Assembly: GCF_001039355.2 (NCBI RefSeq)
Contig: NW_019775747.1
Coordinates: 64,001-128,000, forward strand
Reading direction: 5' to 3'
DNA length: 64,000 bases
Source of the DNA: Lingula anatina
Taxonomy: Eukaryota > Brachiopoda > Lingulata > Lingulida > Lingulidae
Each line of letters opens with the position of its first letter. The stretch's first letter is position 1. A program made the translations under genes and the position numbers. This document shows, in pieces, positions 14,901 through 27,143 of this stretch. The notes beneath the pieces were generated by a model that saw only the letters and a program-made list of their open reading frames with translations, searched no databases and was not told the origin of the DNA.

Positions 14901-16900
14901 GTCGAGAATCAGCAATTAAAATATTCAATAATCAAATTCTCTTTGAATCATCACTCCATAGTATGATTGTAAATTGTGACTCAATTAAATCTATAAATAA
15001 GTGGTCTGAAGCAGACAAGCACTAGTTAGTATATTATCAGAGACCACTGATCTAGTATTACATCACTTCTTTATCAAGAAGTAAATAAACTGTTCCCTCA
15101 CTACACTGACAAATGAAAAAACAAACCTTTAGTTTACCTTTACACCAAAGTAACACAAACCTACCTGATGCACCAGCAAAACAACTGACACTGACACAAA
15201 ATGCTCCTGGAAGCAGTCTCTTGATCCTTTGTACACAAAAAATCTGATGACAGGTATTGGTGGTCTCCAACCAGGAAAATTTCAGCTTAACTGTGACAGT
15301 TCTTTGCTTGGGCTTGCAATGTCAGTGTATATCTTATCAACCAATCAACCACATAATATTGGCAAAGTTCAAAAGGCGTAACAGCCTGTTAAGGTCGCAG
15401 CATCAGAAAAGAGGGTGGCAGTTGTTATTTACAAATTACGCCTTAATTACTGCACCAAAGCAGCCTAACACAACCTAGCAAGTATTCTCCAATTAATATT
15501 ACTGTTGCATAGCTACCGCCACTACATCAGCAGTAGGTTGAGTACGGCAAGCCGTCTGTATATTACGCTCTCAAGTGGCAATTCATTCATAAAGAACACA
15601 GATATTGGTGAAGACTTGAGGTTCCTGAAACTCTGGGGACTCATCACATCTACACGTTGTCTTGGCTGTATGGATTAGATCTTCATCAGCAATGTATTAT
15701 CCAAATGTATCTAAAATGTACATAATAAATCATCAGCTGTTATCAATGTATACCCCATGTGAAAATGTTGTGCACGTACTGTCTCCTCTCACATGCTGAT
15801 CACATCGTCCCCTCAATCTGTGACACTGTTGCTTATATTTAGACAATTCATAATTGGACAAAAGAATGTATCTAATGTGAGAATGTACCTGATAAATGAG
15901 CTGCTTGCCCCATTTACCTAGTATTACATAAATTGCACTGCACACAACAGTAGTATTAATAATGATCTGGCTTATTGGAGAGAAATGATTAGCCAATAAA
16001 ATCAATGCTTCCCATACCAGGTCTAATTATGATCTTGTTTGCCAGAACTGACCTCAGAAGCTAAACATATTTTGACACACCATTATTAAACATAAAAGTA
16101 TACACCCTGTTCTTTATCAAGCATGACTTACGTCTAACAATACTCTCCTTTCAAAGAATAATGGCAGAAATGAAAGAAAATCAATAATTGCATTAATATT
16201 AATGACTATGCAAAACAGAACCAAGAAAAAAGTCTGATTAATCTCAGGTAAGCTTAATGCGGATATCACAATGTATACTTTGCTGTCAACTAATACAATA
16301 TCAAAGCCCTGTGGGATGCCATATCCCATTACTTCTGCATTATAAAATCTCCGGTGTCCAGGCAAAAGTTAACACCAAGGAAAGCTGCCATTTACCTGTC
16401 CCAACAGCTAAAGATCACTGAATAAAATAACGGCAACAGATGTTGCTGCATAGCCTGAGTTTGCACGATTTGCTGTTAATCATTAATCCCGTCTACGGTA
16501 AACTTACTGAGGCCAACAGTCTTGCATTTGATTTGATCTAGCAACACTGGAGCAAATATTATACTTCCCCTTCAAATGCACTGTTGTGCCTGCAATATAA
16601 ACACTCTTCAATTCCTTGGAGAGAATATACAGGGCTTAAAGGTGAGAACTTAAACCTACTTGTAAACAAATAATAATGATGACCAGGCTCTTGAAAGTGG
16701 AAAAGATCAACTTGAACATTAATATCAAACAATGCATTTTACTGATGGCATATATTGCAAAAGAAGCATAAAAAAGTTAATAATTTACCAACAAGGTTCA
16801 TATATAGTCAGACATTTCAGTGTCAGAAAGCCATTCTGTATTTTTTAAGGGTTTGATGTCAAGTTCACCAAGAAAGTTTCTGGCTGTTGCACAATGAGCT
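12000..16900. other. No gene recognised; presumed intronic or intergenic
   Basis: This is AT-rich sequence with only short random open frames. It has a few short simple repeats, such as a TTA run near 13882-13900 and A runs near 14257. If the coiled-coil gene begins near 17.4 kb this stretch is intron. Microexon-like signals on the minus strand (for example near 14434 and 16136) are too short to call. Confidence 0.4.
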
Positions 16901-16971
16901 TTTATTCCATGTCTGTGCTTCCACATGTCATATTATAGTCAGTGAAATGTTTGTCTGAAAATTATGTGCTG

Positions 16972-17027
16972 AATAAACAGGCGATTAAAGCCGCATGTTA
17001 CNAAAAAAAAAAAAAAAAAAAAAAAAA
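16972..17027 (+). other. AATAAA hexamer followed by a 25-nt poly(A) tract
   Basis: A plus-strand AATAAA at 16972-16977 is followed 25 nt later by a run of 25 A (17003-17027), with a lone N at 17002. This spacing is that of a polyadenylated transcript end. It could mark the 3' end of a retroposed cDNA or non-LTR element, an mRNA-derived join in the assembly, or chance next to a homopolymer. No coding sequence was recognised just upstream. The N may mark a contig join or a base-call failure at the homopolymer. Confidence 0.5.
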
Positions 17028-17109
17028 CGAGATTTAACACTGAAAGAACGCACAGCTTAAAACCTTGCAATATAATAACTATTTTTCATATGCCTCTTGC
17101 AGTATTATT

Positions 17110-17238
17110 ATGGAGACATTGGAGAATCTCAATTTCGGACAGCATCAGGCACGTTTGAACCAGACTCAGAAACGTGTACATAGTAAAATTTTTGAAGTTG
17201 TCACTTGGAAACGATATATAATAGCACATACTTCTTAA
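17110..17238 (+). CDS. Short ORF of 42 codons after a splice-acceptor-like site; doubtful
   Basis: A plus-strand ORF starts METLENLNFGQHQ and stops at 17236-17238. It is preceded at 17102 by an acceptor-like sequence (TATGCCTCTTGCAG). It is hydrophilic at the N terminus. No family is recognised, there is no ribosomal or homology support, and the opposite strand is also open here. It is recorded because its N-terminal half has an amphipathic look and lies directly beside the poly(A) tract. Most likely it is not a gene. Confidence 0.12.
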   Translation: METLENLNFGQHQARLNQTQKRVHSKIFEVVTWKRYIIAHTS

Positions 17239-17962
17239 AAGAGGTTCCACCAGGTCATTTCCATACAATACCAGACATTGTCCATACAGGTTTATATCAC
17301 ATGGGATGACGTTCAAATTCCACCGCTTCTTCACGTGAGTCGGGAACACCTGTCAATTTCGCGCATCCAAAGCATACCTCCAAACATAAAAGAGTTGCGC
17401 CTTTTGACGGAGGAACCTGGCACCGGTAGGCTTCACTGCACGAAAAAGACCCGAAGTTCATGCATATTTAAAGAATTGTCAATACAAATTTTTCGTTTAA
17501 ATTTAAGTGTGAATTCTGAGATATATTTATTAAAAATCTTATCATTTTCTACTAAAGGTTCAAATATCCCGATTTCAAAACTATAGCATATTTGCAGCTT
17601 GGGGTAACTACATTGAGGTATCCCATCTGGATTTACCGCCAAATCGAATATTCTCCTAGTGGTGAATCATTGCACTTAGATTCCATGTTTTATTCCATTT
17701 GTTAAAAATTATTCGGTTCTTAATTACTAGTAAGTCATTTATAAATACTGCCTCATCTTAATGTACTTTTCAGAAGGAAATATCAAAATCGGGTACTTTT
17801 TTCTCATTCTTTAAAGGTCTGAATTGGGAAAGGTGAGTAGTTTTACAGGATATGTAGACATATAAAATATGACTAATATAGAACTTCTTAATTAAGATTG
17901 ACTCTAGTCTATTCATCTGCTCTATTTGGAAGAAAAAACAAAATGATGAACTAAGTTAAAAG

Positions 17963-17968
17963 TTTATT
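17963..17968 (-). terminator. Candidate poly(A) signal of FAM234
   Basis: TTTATT on the plus strand reads AATAAA on the minus strand. It is the first such hexamer I noticed below the FAM234 stop codon at 19565. It is based on the motif and position only; variant hexamers closer to the stop are possible. Confidence 0.3.
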
Positions 17969-18836
17969 ACATAGATAACAAAAACACATATACGCATACA
18001 ATTTTGTTGTAAACAGAAAACAATATTCCATTGTGATTTACTAATAAAACTAATGCTTACTGTAAGGGATTGTATACTTTTCATTAACAGTGCCATTAGT
18101 CAAAAGACTAGGAAGATGACATCTAACTAGAAAAGCACTCAGACTGTAGACCTCTACCAAGACAAATAATAAACTAATAATCAACCATCAATTAACAATT
18201 AATTGATTAATGGATCATCACCAAAATATTATCACTTTTAAGTTAGCCCATTTCTAACCTATCCTATAAAAATTTAATCAAAATCCATCCATCACTTCTT
18301 GAGTTAGGCTGGTGAAACAAATGGAAGTGAAAACATCACCTCTTTGGCAATGCATGGTTATCACTACAAATGTATACATAATCTCTATAAATAAAGCCAA
18401 ATATGTAAAATAGCTGAAAATATATCATTATTAAAATATAAGTAGCTTGGAATGCCATTTAATGAATATATACAAAAAATAAAAGCAAGCAACTGAAAAA
18501 ATACTGGAATGGTTATATGTTTTTAATACAAGGGAAAAATCAAAAAAGCTTATAACCAATTATTTGTACTGGGAACAATGGATTGTACCTATTAAAAATT
18601 ACTGCTTAAGTACACATTACTTTAATTTTATAAAATAACAATTCTGAAAACATTTCATTACTTCTTACCATGAAGCAAATCCTTTATGTCTGTAACTATT
18701 TAAAACACTGGTTTTTAATCAAATCTTTTAATATAATATATTAAAACAGACTTCATTTCTGAAATGTCCATGGACACACACATGCAAAGTGTTTACTAAA
18801 AGCCACTATTAATTATAGAAATACAGTGAATGTGAG

Positions 18837-18889
18837 ATATTATATTATATTATATTATATTATATTATATTATATTATATTATATTATA
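18837..18889. repeat. Pentanucleotide microsatellite (TTATA)n, about 10 units
   Basis: About ten uninterrupted copies of a 5-nt AT-only unit lie in the probable 3' UTR or 3' flank of FAM234. Near-perfect units suggest recent slippage and likely length polymorphism. Confidence 0.95.
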
Positions 18890-19564
18890 CAGAATAATAT
18901 GGATCTGATTATCTTCTTATAATAAATCATGTCAGCCTAAGACACAAAATCTGATTATATATATATATATATACAGAAAACAACCATATATTATGCCAAC
19001 ATCGTATTTGTAATTTGCAATCTGCCTCACACATTAAAAATAAAAAGATGGGGGATAGCATCTTTCTCTGAAAAAATTTTGAAGCAGCTGTCTCTTCTCC
19101 TCCCCCCTCCTTAAAATATTAATCTGTTACCTTATTTCAAAATGAACAACCTACAACAGATAAAACTTTTTTCTTTGTTTAATTCTAGTTACTCAACTAA
19201 ATCAGATTTCTCTACTAGGATTCTGTTTATATTATAAATATTATTACATTTTCTTCTGATCAATGACCTAAACAGACCTCTGCCGGATCAAACATAGATT
19301 TAAAGGCTGTGAACCTAAGACTTGTTGGGCCAAGTGGAAATGTTTCAGAATAAGGTTAAATCAGCAACATGGAGCCCCCTTTTGAAAACTACAGATCAAG
19401 ATGAACTGTGACTAGGAGAGGACATTGATGCAGGTAATATACAATTATGTCATTAGGCTAAAAAATAAAAGACTAACTTTACTTTTACCCAAGTTATGCT
19501 ATTCTTAAAAGTATGTTTTCTAGTTTACTAAAGAGCATTACTCTCTAAAACTTAGCTGCCAACT

Positions 19565-22500
19565 TTACTTCTCAGTATATACACAGTTTCCATCACTACC
19601 TAAGTATGCTGTCCATGGTTGCTGCTCATGGGGAAGATATCCAACATCTTTTAAAGCTGTCAAGTTTGCCATGCTGCCTAGATCAGATGAAACTGTAGAA
19701 TTAACTGGTACCATATCCTGCTGGTGAACAGCCTCTTCTAGGTTCACTTTATAGATAAAAGTTTTGTACTTGAGGGTCAATTCACTTCCCATGTCATCAT
19801 GAAGCAAGGCCGCCCCTGTCACAATGAGGACTGCGTCATATTTGCCATCTCCATCCACATCACCTAAGGCACCTGTACATGGACAAATCCAATGATAAAT
19901 CATTGATGCAAGTACATGTAGAATATTAAATATACTAACAACAAGGAACTTAGAAATGCCTTTAGTTCAATATTAAGGCTGTTTTAGTTTGTATTTACTG
20001 AAGAAATAATTATTATAATAATTTAAAGATAACTGTGTCAAAGAAAGATCAACTGCTTCAACACAGTACTCAAACGTAAAATTGTATATTTATAATCCAT
20101 ACAGCTTTTTCTTTCAACAAATGAATGAAGAAAAAAACAGAGATTCTATAAAGCCATTGAAACCTATTTTGCACGAGAAATTGTACCTGTTGTTCTCTCT
20201 TGTGATGTAAAAGGTGAGCAAAATACTTTTGGATCATTAGAATCCAACCTTGGGGCATCTAGAGAGCCTGATAACAACTCTACCATTTCACTGTTGTCTG
20301 AAGATATAACATTTATGATTAACAATGTGCATGACATTATTTTTTAAGCAGTTTATCTTAAGTTTGCTGAAATGCTGTGATATATGTATATTGCATGAAA
20401 ACTCCAACTTTTAAAATTAATATTCACATTAATCTTCTTACTTCACCATTGACTCATGTACTTAAGATCTGTCATAAAGAAATAGGTTTTATATTAGGGA
20501 AGAAGCCTTTACTTACTGTAGTAATGTTTAGTGGCAGGGAATTTCCAGAGTCTTGCCAGATTGTGTGTTGTAGTACGGTCCATGGCAAACACCTCTGTAG
20601 TCAGAACTTTCAAATCATCATCACAAGTTACATGGCCTATAATCAAAAGAAAATGGAGTGACAACAATATACCTTTTGTTTTTAACAGTTAATTTTCTTC
20701 ACAATAGTACTAATAAATTTGCTAATATATCAAAATGTTTTCTCACTTCCTTTTACCAAATTAAATTCTTTTTAAAACTTGGCAACAATTTTTATTAATT
20801 AGTTAAGAACCATTGTTTCTTATATGCTTGGAACATAAATCATTTTTCTCTAAATCCTTATGAAATTCTACTATGAAGATATAACCTACTATCTATATAT
20901 TTTAAGTATAACATCAAAACAGCAAAGGAAGAACAAATTTAAATTATAAAAGAACAATTTGTTGCATTTGTAGCTCAAAAGTATTTCAATATAAATCACA
21001 TCAAACACGAAACACGAAGAGAACAAAATATATTTCCCATATCCAACAAGACAAGCAACTTTCCAACAAGCATCTCTACACATAAAACAGAAAACTCTAC
21101 GAGACTTAAACAAAAACTGCACAGTACTATGTAACATACTACTCATACCAAACTGAAACAAAAAAATTTGATCCAAAAAAATGTTTCTTAATTGTCACTT
21201 CCTGAGAATGCAATACATTTCACCACAGACACGAAAATGAAAATGAAACGATAACTAATTATAAATAACAGAATTCCCCTATCTTTTACCTTCACCACCT
21301 TCTTCGCCATGCCTCTTAGCCACACTGTGCCCATTGTGTTTCACATACTTATTTGATCTCTGCCTTCCACCTGCAAAACTGTCAGACCCATAGTTCTCTT
21401 GCATTGGACTTTCTCCTTGTCCCGGATAACCTGGATATCCTTGCCTGTTACCATACTGGTTACCATATCCATCTTTTTGCCCATAGTTCCTTTCTGAATA
21501 ATCAGAAAATGAATTTGTTGTCTTTCTTCCTTCAGAATCTTGATCAATATAATAGGGGGGATAATTGGGATCTTCTGGCCATTTATTTCTATTATGGTTA
21601 TCATAAGAGCTATCTTCAGGAGGCTCATATTGATTGTTTCTTCCACTGTCCAGAAAGGTTTCTTCGGGCATAGGGTGAGAGGGCTCCATAGTGTTCTGAG
21701 TTTTCTTGTCATTGGTTTCATCCCTATTCTGCCCCCTGCTGGGTTTGGTGGTTTGGTACCTGTCTAGAGCAGGTCTGGGGGTGAGCTGTAAAATTGGGAA
21801 AACATTTTTTGGATATATCTTTTTTTATGTCACTGGTGATATAATATAATGTTTAGAATAAACACTATTGATTGAAAATAAAGAACAGCTTGAAGTTTTC
21901 TCATTCAGCTTATAGAGTAAGTCTGCAGTAAGGCTTAGAAACATGTTTTAAAATCTTATATCATGTGACAATCTACTTTGTTAAATTACTAAACACATTT
22001 TAGCAGAAAATTACACATCCTATTTATCACATGAAACAATAATTCAGACAATGAACTAAAGCTCCCCTTGTTCAATAGATGTTAATTTAAGATGACTTAA
22101 AAAGCAAAGACGAAAACATCCACTTGTTTAATTAATTCCAAATAATTTCACTAACTGGTCTCTGTAAATGTATTCCGTGAGTTTCTCCCATGTTATCATT
22201 GTGTAGTTTTCCTTCTCTCCCCTGACTTCTGAAGATAAATAAGTCCCTGTGTAAATCTGTTGTCCTGAGCACTAGCGGTGAGGACATTTCAAACTTTGAA
22301 GTATTCAATGCCCACATCACATCACCTGTCTTGCCATTTTGGATCACAGTCTAAAAGAGTGAAATAAAATGTCACCATGAACTGATCCTTGGATTCTGTG
22401 CATCTCAAAGGATATTAATACAAAAGTACTGATTAAAATTTTAAAAACTCTTGATCTTCCAAACCATTCAAGAGCATCAAATGGTAATTGTTTTTTGCCA

Positions 22501-25500
22501 TGCTTTATCTTATTTTCACCACTGCACTACAGCTATTAACCATTTGTTATAAGTGTTGTAACATACTTATGAAACATTTATCATAGCCAAAGTCTTTAAC
22601 CACATAAAAAATAAGATGTGCACATATTTTAAATTCACTTCTATCCAAAATATAAAAATATCCAAAACTGGCAACTCAAATGTGTTTTTAGTATAGGACA
22701 ATAACAAAAGACTGTTGCCTACACAGACTACGTACCCCAACCCCTTCCCCTACCCCAAATATGACCTTACCATGCAGTGGTCATAACTTGGCCATTCTCC
22801 ATGGCTCCAATGAGACATGAAATCCAGTATGTCATCATCATCAAAATAACCTACTCCTGGAGTGCTGGAAATGAAATAAAACATTCTTCAGTCATTAATA
22901 CCATGCTTACTTTATATGATGGCATGAAAGAATTTTACATATTTATTTTGTACTTCATTTGTTTAATTTAATTAAAAAACAATTCAATAAACTTTTAGCA
23001 AATGATTAATTCTTAGCAAAAAATCATAACATTCTGAATATAAAAATGAAACAATAAGACCTTTCTTATTTGGTATAACCAAATACTAACCTGTAAGATT
23101 CATATCCTATAAACTGTTTCTGCCAAATGGTCTCCATGGTCTCTCCATTATAAAGTGCCATGGTCCCATCATACCCTGACATCAGGATGTCTTTGACTCC
23201 ATCATGTGTCACATCAACCAGAGTAGGTGGGACCATCACACCCTTCAGGTCAGATCTTTTTTATATATAAAGAAATGTATATCATATTTACCAAATCTTT
23301 ATTTAGATATTCATTATAAAAATACTTGATTGTGTTGTTGACTTATTTTGCATCATGATTGCCCACTCTCAATATTTTTGTATGTTGTTGGTATTTTTCA
23401 CTTCCAGTTACATACATTTTCAGGTGCAGAGAGATAAAATACTAATAATTATGTAACATCATGCAGTCAAATTAAACCAATGAAATCATCATTTTTTATT
23501 AAACTGATTGAAATCTAATGAGTGAGTAAATGTTCTGATTCATCAAGTGCTGTGATAACAGATTAGAGAAAAAAATTTATCTAACAATAGACTAACAATG
23601 TGGTACAGCAACAATCAGCTTTCCTGATGAAGGTCAGTGGTACCAATCGCAACCTTTGATTGTTGCTGCATCACATCTGTAATACAACTTACTTATAGAT
23701 AGTAATTATTCCAGTAACAGGATCCTTCCGTTTTCCTGGCCAGGCAGTATTATTCCCAGCAAGACTTGGAGCTGACATGTGTGGCTCTGTTGACAGAGCA
23801 TGCTTAAAGAAATCTGCCAAAGATATTGCCAGAAAATTCCCTAAAAGAAACAAATAGGAAAAAAATAGGAAAAAGAGAAAGTTCTACCATCTTGGATAAT
23901 AAACAGTACAGCACCTTTAAAATTTCACAGTAAATCATCATTCTGCATGCCTAGTCATAGGATCAGCTTGATAAAAAATACAGTATTTCAAAAACTCAAA
24001 TTCTGTGTAATCTCACTGAACAAATAAGAAATGGAACCAACCTGGAACAGTTTCTCCACCACTTCCAAATAATATAAACTGTGTCCCGTCTTTTCTGCTG
24101 TGTAATGCTAATGAGCTGTAGGTTTCTTTGCTGTCTGGCATCTCTAAATACTGCCCAATCACATGACCTGTGGCACCAGAAAGCATTATCAGCCGGCCAG
24201 CAAAACGGACGTGTTCCTGATGATCAGAAAAGATGTCTCTCAATTTATATTGTAGTTTATGTAACTAAAGATTGTTAATTTCTATTAGTTCTCTTATAGA
24301 AATATTATAATTAAAGAAAATATTTCCGTCTTAAAGGTTCTCCACTTTCAAAACTCCACAAAAAAGTGAAAAACACACAATGAACTGGTTCTATAACTCT
24401 GACAGACTGATAAAGTTACCCTGCATAGATTTTTTCCCCAAGTCGTGAGCTGAAATACTCTGTATCTTAACTTTTCCCCTAAATGAACACATTCTCACAA
24501 CATAGTGTGTTAGTGAATAACTTTGAAGAGATTAGTAAAATGTCCAGGTGTAGCAAAAAATACCCAGTTGCCTCAAAGTAGGGCTTTTTTTACAATTAAG
24601 ATTTTGCCTATGTTACTCCTACAAATCAACTTCAACAGATAAAAGACAAAGTGCTCACCCCTACTTTTAAACTTTCTTGTTAGAATAAAAGCAATGAAAA
24701 GTTTTACAAAGGAAAAAATGCAGAGAGGAAAACTACAGTGAAATGGACAGTGCTTCTATAAGACTTAATGCACGCACAATTTTTCAATTCCAGCACCACT
24801 TACCGAGGGCCTGAACTTAGGCTCCCCTCCATGAGGCACGACTATCTCAGGCACAGTGTCTCCATCTACATCAGGCACTGTGATCACATTGTAGTTATTC
24901 CAGCCATTGTTGAACACAGAGCTGTTCTTTCTCCACAGAGCTTGTCCTGGAAACCATTATACATAGAGAGGTGTTTAATAGCTAATTTTCACTGCAAAAT
25001 TACTAAACATGCCTTTTTAATCATTCGCATTTGCGCAAATGATTTTTGTTTCATAGACCCTTTTACTTACATAAAAGTAAAATATAATTTCCTTGTGTAA
25101 GCACTTAATTATTATTTATTTTTTTTTTTTTTGCAAATACATTTCATAGTTTTTATAGTACATGCTTTTTTTTCTTTTTTCATTTACACATTAATAACAT
25201 ACCTGTTCTTGGGTCAAAGGCCAACAAAGTCGACAGGCGTCCACTTCCAATACAATCCAGTTTACCATCCTTGTTAACATCTAGTTCTTGACAGTTTATT
25301 TCAAACACCTCAGCATATGTGTTCAACCTCCACAGCTCCTTGCCATCATATCCACGGAGAGCAATAACAAACCCAGCACAGGGGGAAGGGGAACCTTCGA
25401 GAAATGGTGGGGATATATAGTTAATGGGCTATAGAAAAAATTATAACAATAAATCATTCTAAACATCACAGTGTAAGTATATTTGTTTTTAAATGCTGAT

Positions 25501-27143
25501 AATGTTTAATTGACTAAGCAACCAAATGTGCTTATAAATAATTGAAATATGTCATGAAACTTTTAAGAAACATGTAAAAACTTGCTGTGAAACTAATTAC
25601 ATCAATGTCCTAAAGGAAATAATAGTTCAGTGCTTCATGTGGAAATCTCAATCATGTTAGTAGTGATCACCATATCTATTGCTGATAATATGAAATACAT
25701 ACCTAGAGATTGGCAAAATTTGTCCATCTTTTCCATATCTTCAAGTGTATGAACATCTTTACCTATTCCAATACCTAAAAGAATGTCTAACCTTCCATCT
25801 TCATCTACATCCACCAGTCTTATACATGATTCTGAACCTGAAATGGAGCAAACTGAGAATTATTAACCCTAACAAATATGGACATTTTGCCATTCAATTT
25901 ATTAATTAAACTTTATGAAGAGCAAAAAAAGAGCAGCTGATGTATATAGTCAGCAAGCTATTAAATAAATAACTTGAATAGCGGCATCCTACCTATGTCA
26001 GCCATATCAATCTTCCAATTCTTTGTTCCTTGGAATGTCCCTGAAGAAACTGATTCAGATTTTCCCAACAAACCACATAAGTCACTAACGCTGCATGGCA
26101 AAAGGAAAGCTACAGTCACAACCAATCCTATACATATACATATTGCCACTATAAAACAGCACCTGGGCACTTTTGATATCATACGTCCTTTACGAACTGC
26201 CACATCTGGATCAGACCGCGAGACTCGTGCTTTTGGTAACGTGAAGTTTTCCATTTCAATAACTTCTTCTTGGGCATCTGTGTGACCTCGATGAACTCCA
26301 TTCTTATGGGGTTTGTGCTTTCTTACAACAGAATCATCATCTTCTTCTTCATTATCACTGAGGTCTTGTGGCAGTGCTGAATACTGTACAGCCGTGGAGA
26401 CATCTGATGAATAGAATTTTTCAAAAGAATGTACATATCATTTTAAAATTTCTTACAAAGGAAGCGAGATCATCAACACAGATTGTAATGACCAGGTGTC
26501 TAACCATTTGTTATATATGTAAGGTAAATAATTGCAGTAATTGTAAAATCAACTAAGAATTTTAAAATTTTAATTGCAGTAATTAGTCAGTGATTATTTT
26601 AATGATATAATAAATTCATACTAGTAGCTCATCTCCACTAATAATTGCCATAAGATTTTGTTAAGAAATAAGCATCAGCCTTGTTAATTAGACTAGTGGG
26701 CCACTACTAGTAGTGCCAGATCAGATGATAAAACATGCAAAATCTGAAAACAATTTTTAAATATAGAACTAATTAAGAACATAGCCAGGAAGTGCAGGTG
26801 CAAAATTTGTCTCAGCAGGCCTTAATATGCTCCATACCTGCAGTAAGTAAGGCATCACACTGCAGCCGGTCCCTGCATTAAATAAACTAAAAACATTGTA
26901 CCAATTGCCCAGCTTCCTATATACAGTGTATAATATATTAGTGCAGGTACCGGTAGGCTTTGGTAGCAAACAGACTGCTCTTGCGTACTTAATGCACGCC
27001 ACGACAACGAGAAGCAATTGTAACTCCCCAAGTGCATTGAACATAAACCTAACGAATGATGGCACAAAATTGTCAATTAAGTGCTTAATAAAAAGAAACA
27101 TGGTAAAACATACTGTACCTTTCTTGAGAAGTCTGCCTGCCAT
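19565..27143 (-). CDS. FAM234: FAM234 (ITFG3-like) type II membrane protein, complete, 14 coding exons, 905 aa
   Basis: Coding exons on the minus strand are 27119-27143, 25993-26403, 25703-25837, 25203-25394, 24804-24946, 24042-24216, 23693-23840, 23091-23255, 22771-22864, 22156-22350, 21290-21785, 20517-20636, 20187-20297 and 19565-19872. All have GT-AG borders, the phases agree throughout, and the sum is 2718 nt including the stop. The start MAGRLLKK was chosen for its good initiation context (AGG ATG G) and its likeness to other FAM234 N termini; an in-frame ATG lies 11 codons earlier. Layout: an acidic cytosolic tail (SDNEEEDDD), a membrane helix at about residues 91-111 ending in FLLPC as in FAM234A/B, then WKID and an ectodomain with repeated FG-GAP or calcium-loop-like motifs (LVDVDEDGRLDILLG, LDVNKDGKLD, VPDVDGDTVPE, LGDVDGDGKYD). 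Human FAM234A and FAM234B are about 550 and 620 residues. The excess here is mostly exon 11. The family's molecular role is poorly known. The distinction between FAM234A and FAM234B is not resolved. Confidence 0.87.
21290..21785 (-). CDS. FAM234: FAM234 exon 11: low-complexity polar insert in the ectodomain
   Basis: This 496-nt exon encodes residues 562-726 of the first-copy protein. The peptide is strongly polar, rich in Asn, Tyr, Gly, Gln, Pro, Asp and Arg, and almost free of aliphatic residues. A short repetitive core reads GYGNQYGNRQGYPGYPGQG, and the C-terminal part is basic. There is no signal or membrane segment. Such composition predicts disorder, and I know of no equivalent in vertebrate FAM234 proteins. 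The donor (GAAG followed by GTAAAAGA) is weak. Reading through it gives a stop two codons later, so intron retention would produce a protein of about 728 residues. Confidence 0.8.

Larger units (their letters stand above)
17400..19564 (-). other. 3' flank and probable 3' UTR of FAM234
   Basis: Downstream of the FAM234 stop codon (minus strand, descending coordinates) there is no other recognisable gene. The first AATAAA I find on the minus strand is at 17963-17968 (TTTATT on the plus strand), which would give a 3' UTR of about 1.6 kb. The stretch also holds the TTATA pentanucleotide microsatellite and a short AT dinucleotide run. Confidence 0.35.

Noticed and set aside
21341-21721. 126-codon minus-strand frame overlapping FAM234 exon 11
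   Set aside because: It is an out-of-frame shadow of exon 11. The same shadow appears in the second copy at 30273-30560, and the true frame is fixed by the neighbouring exons.
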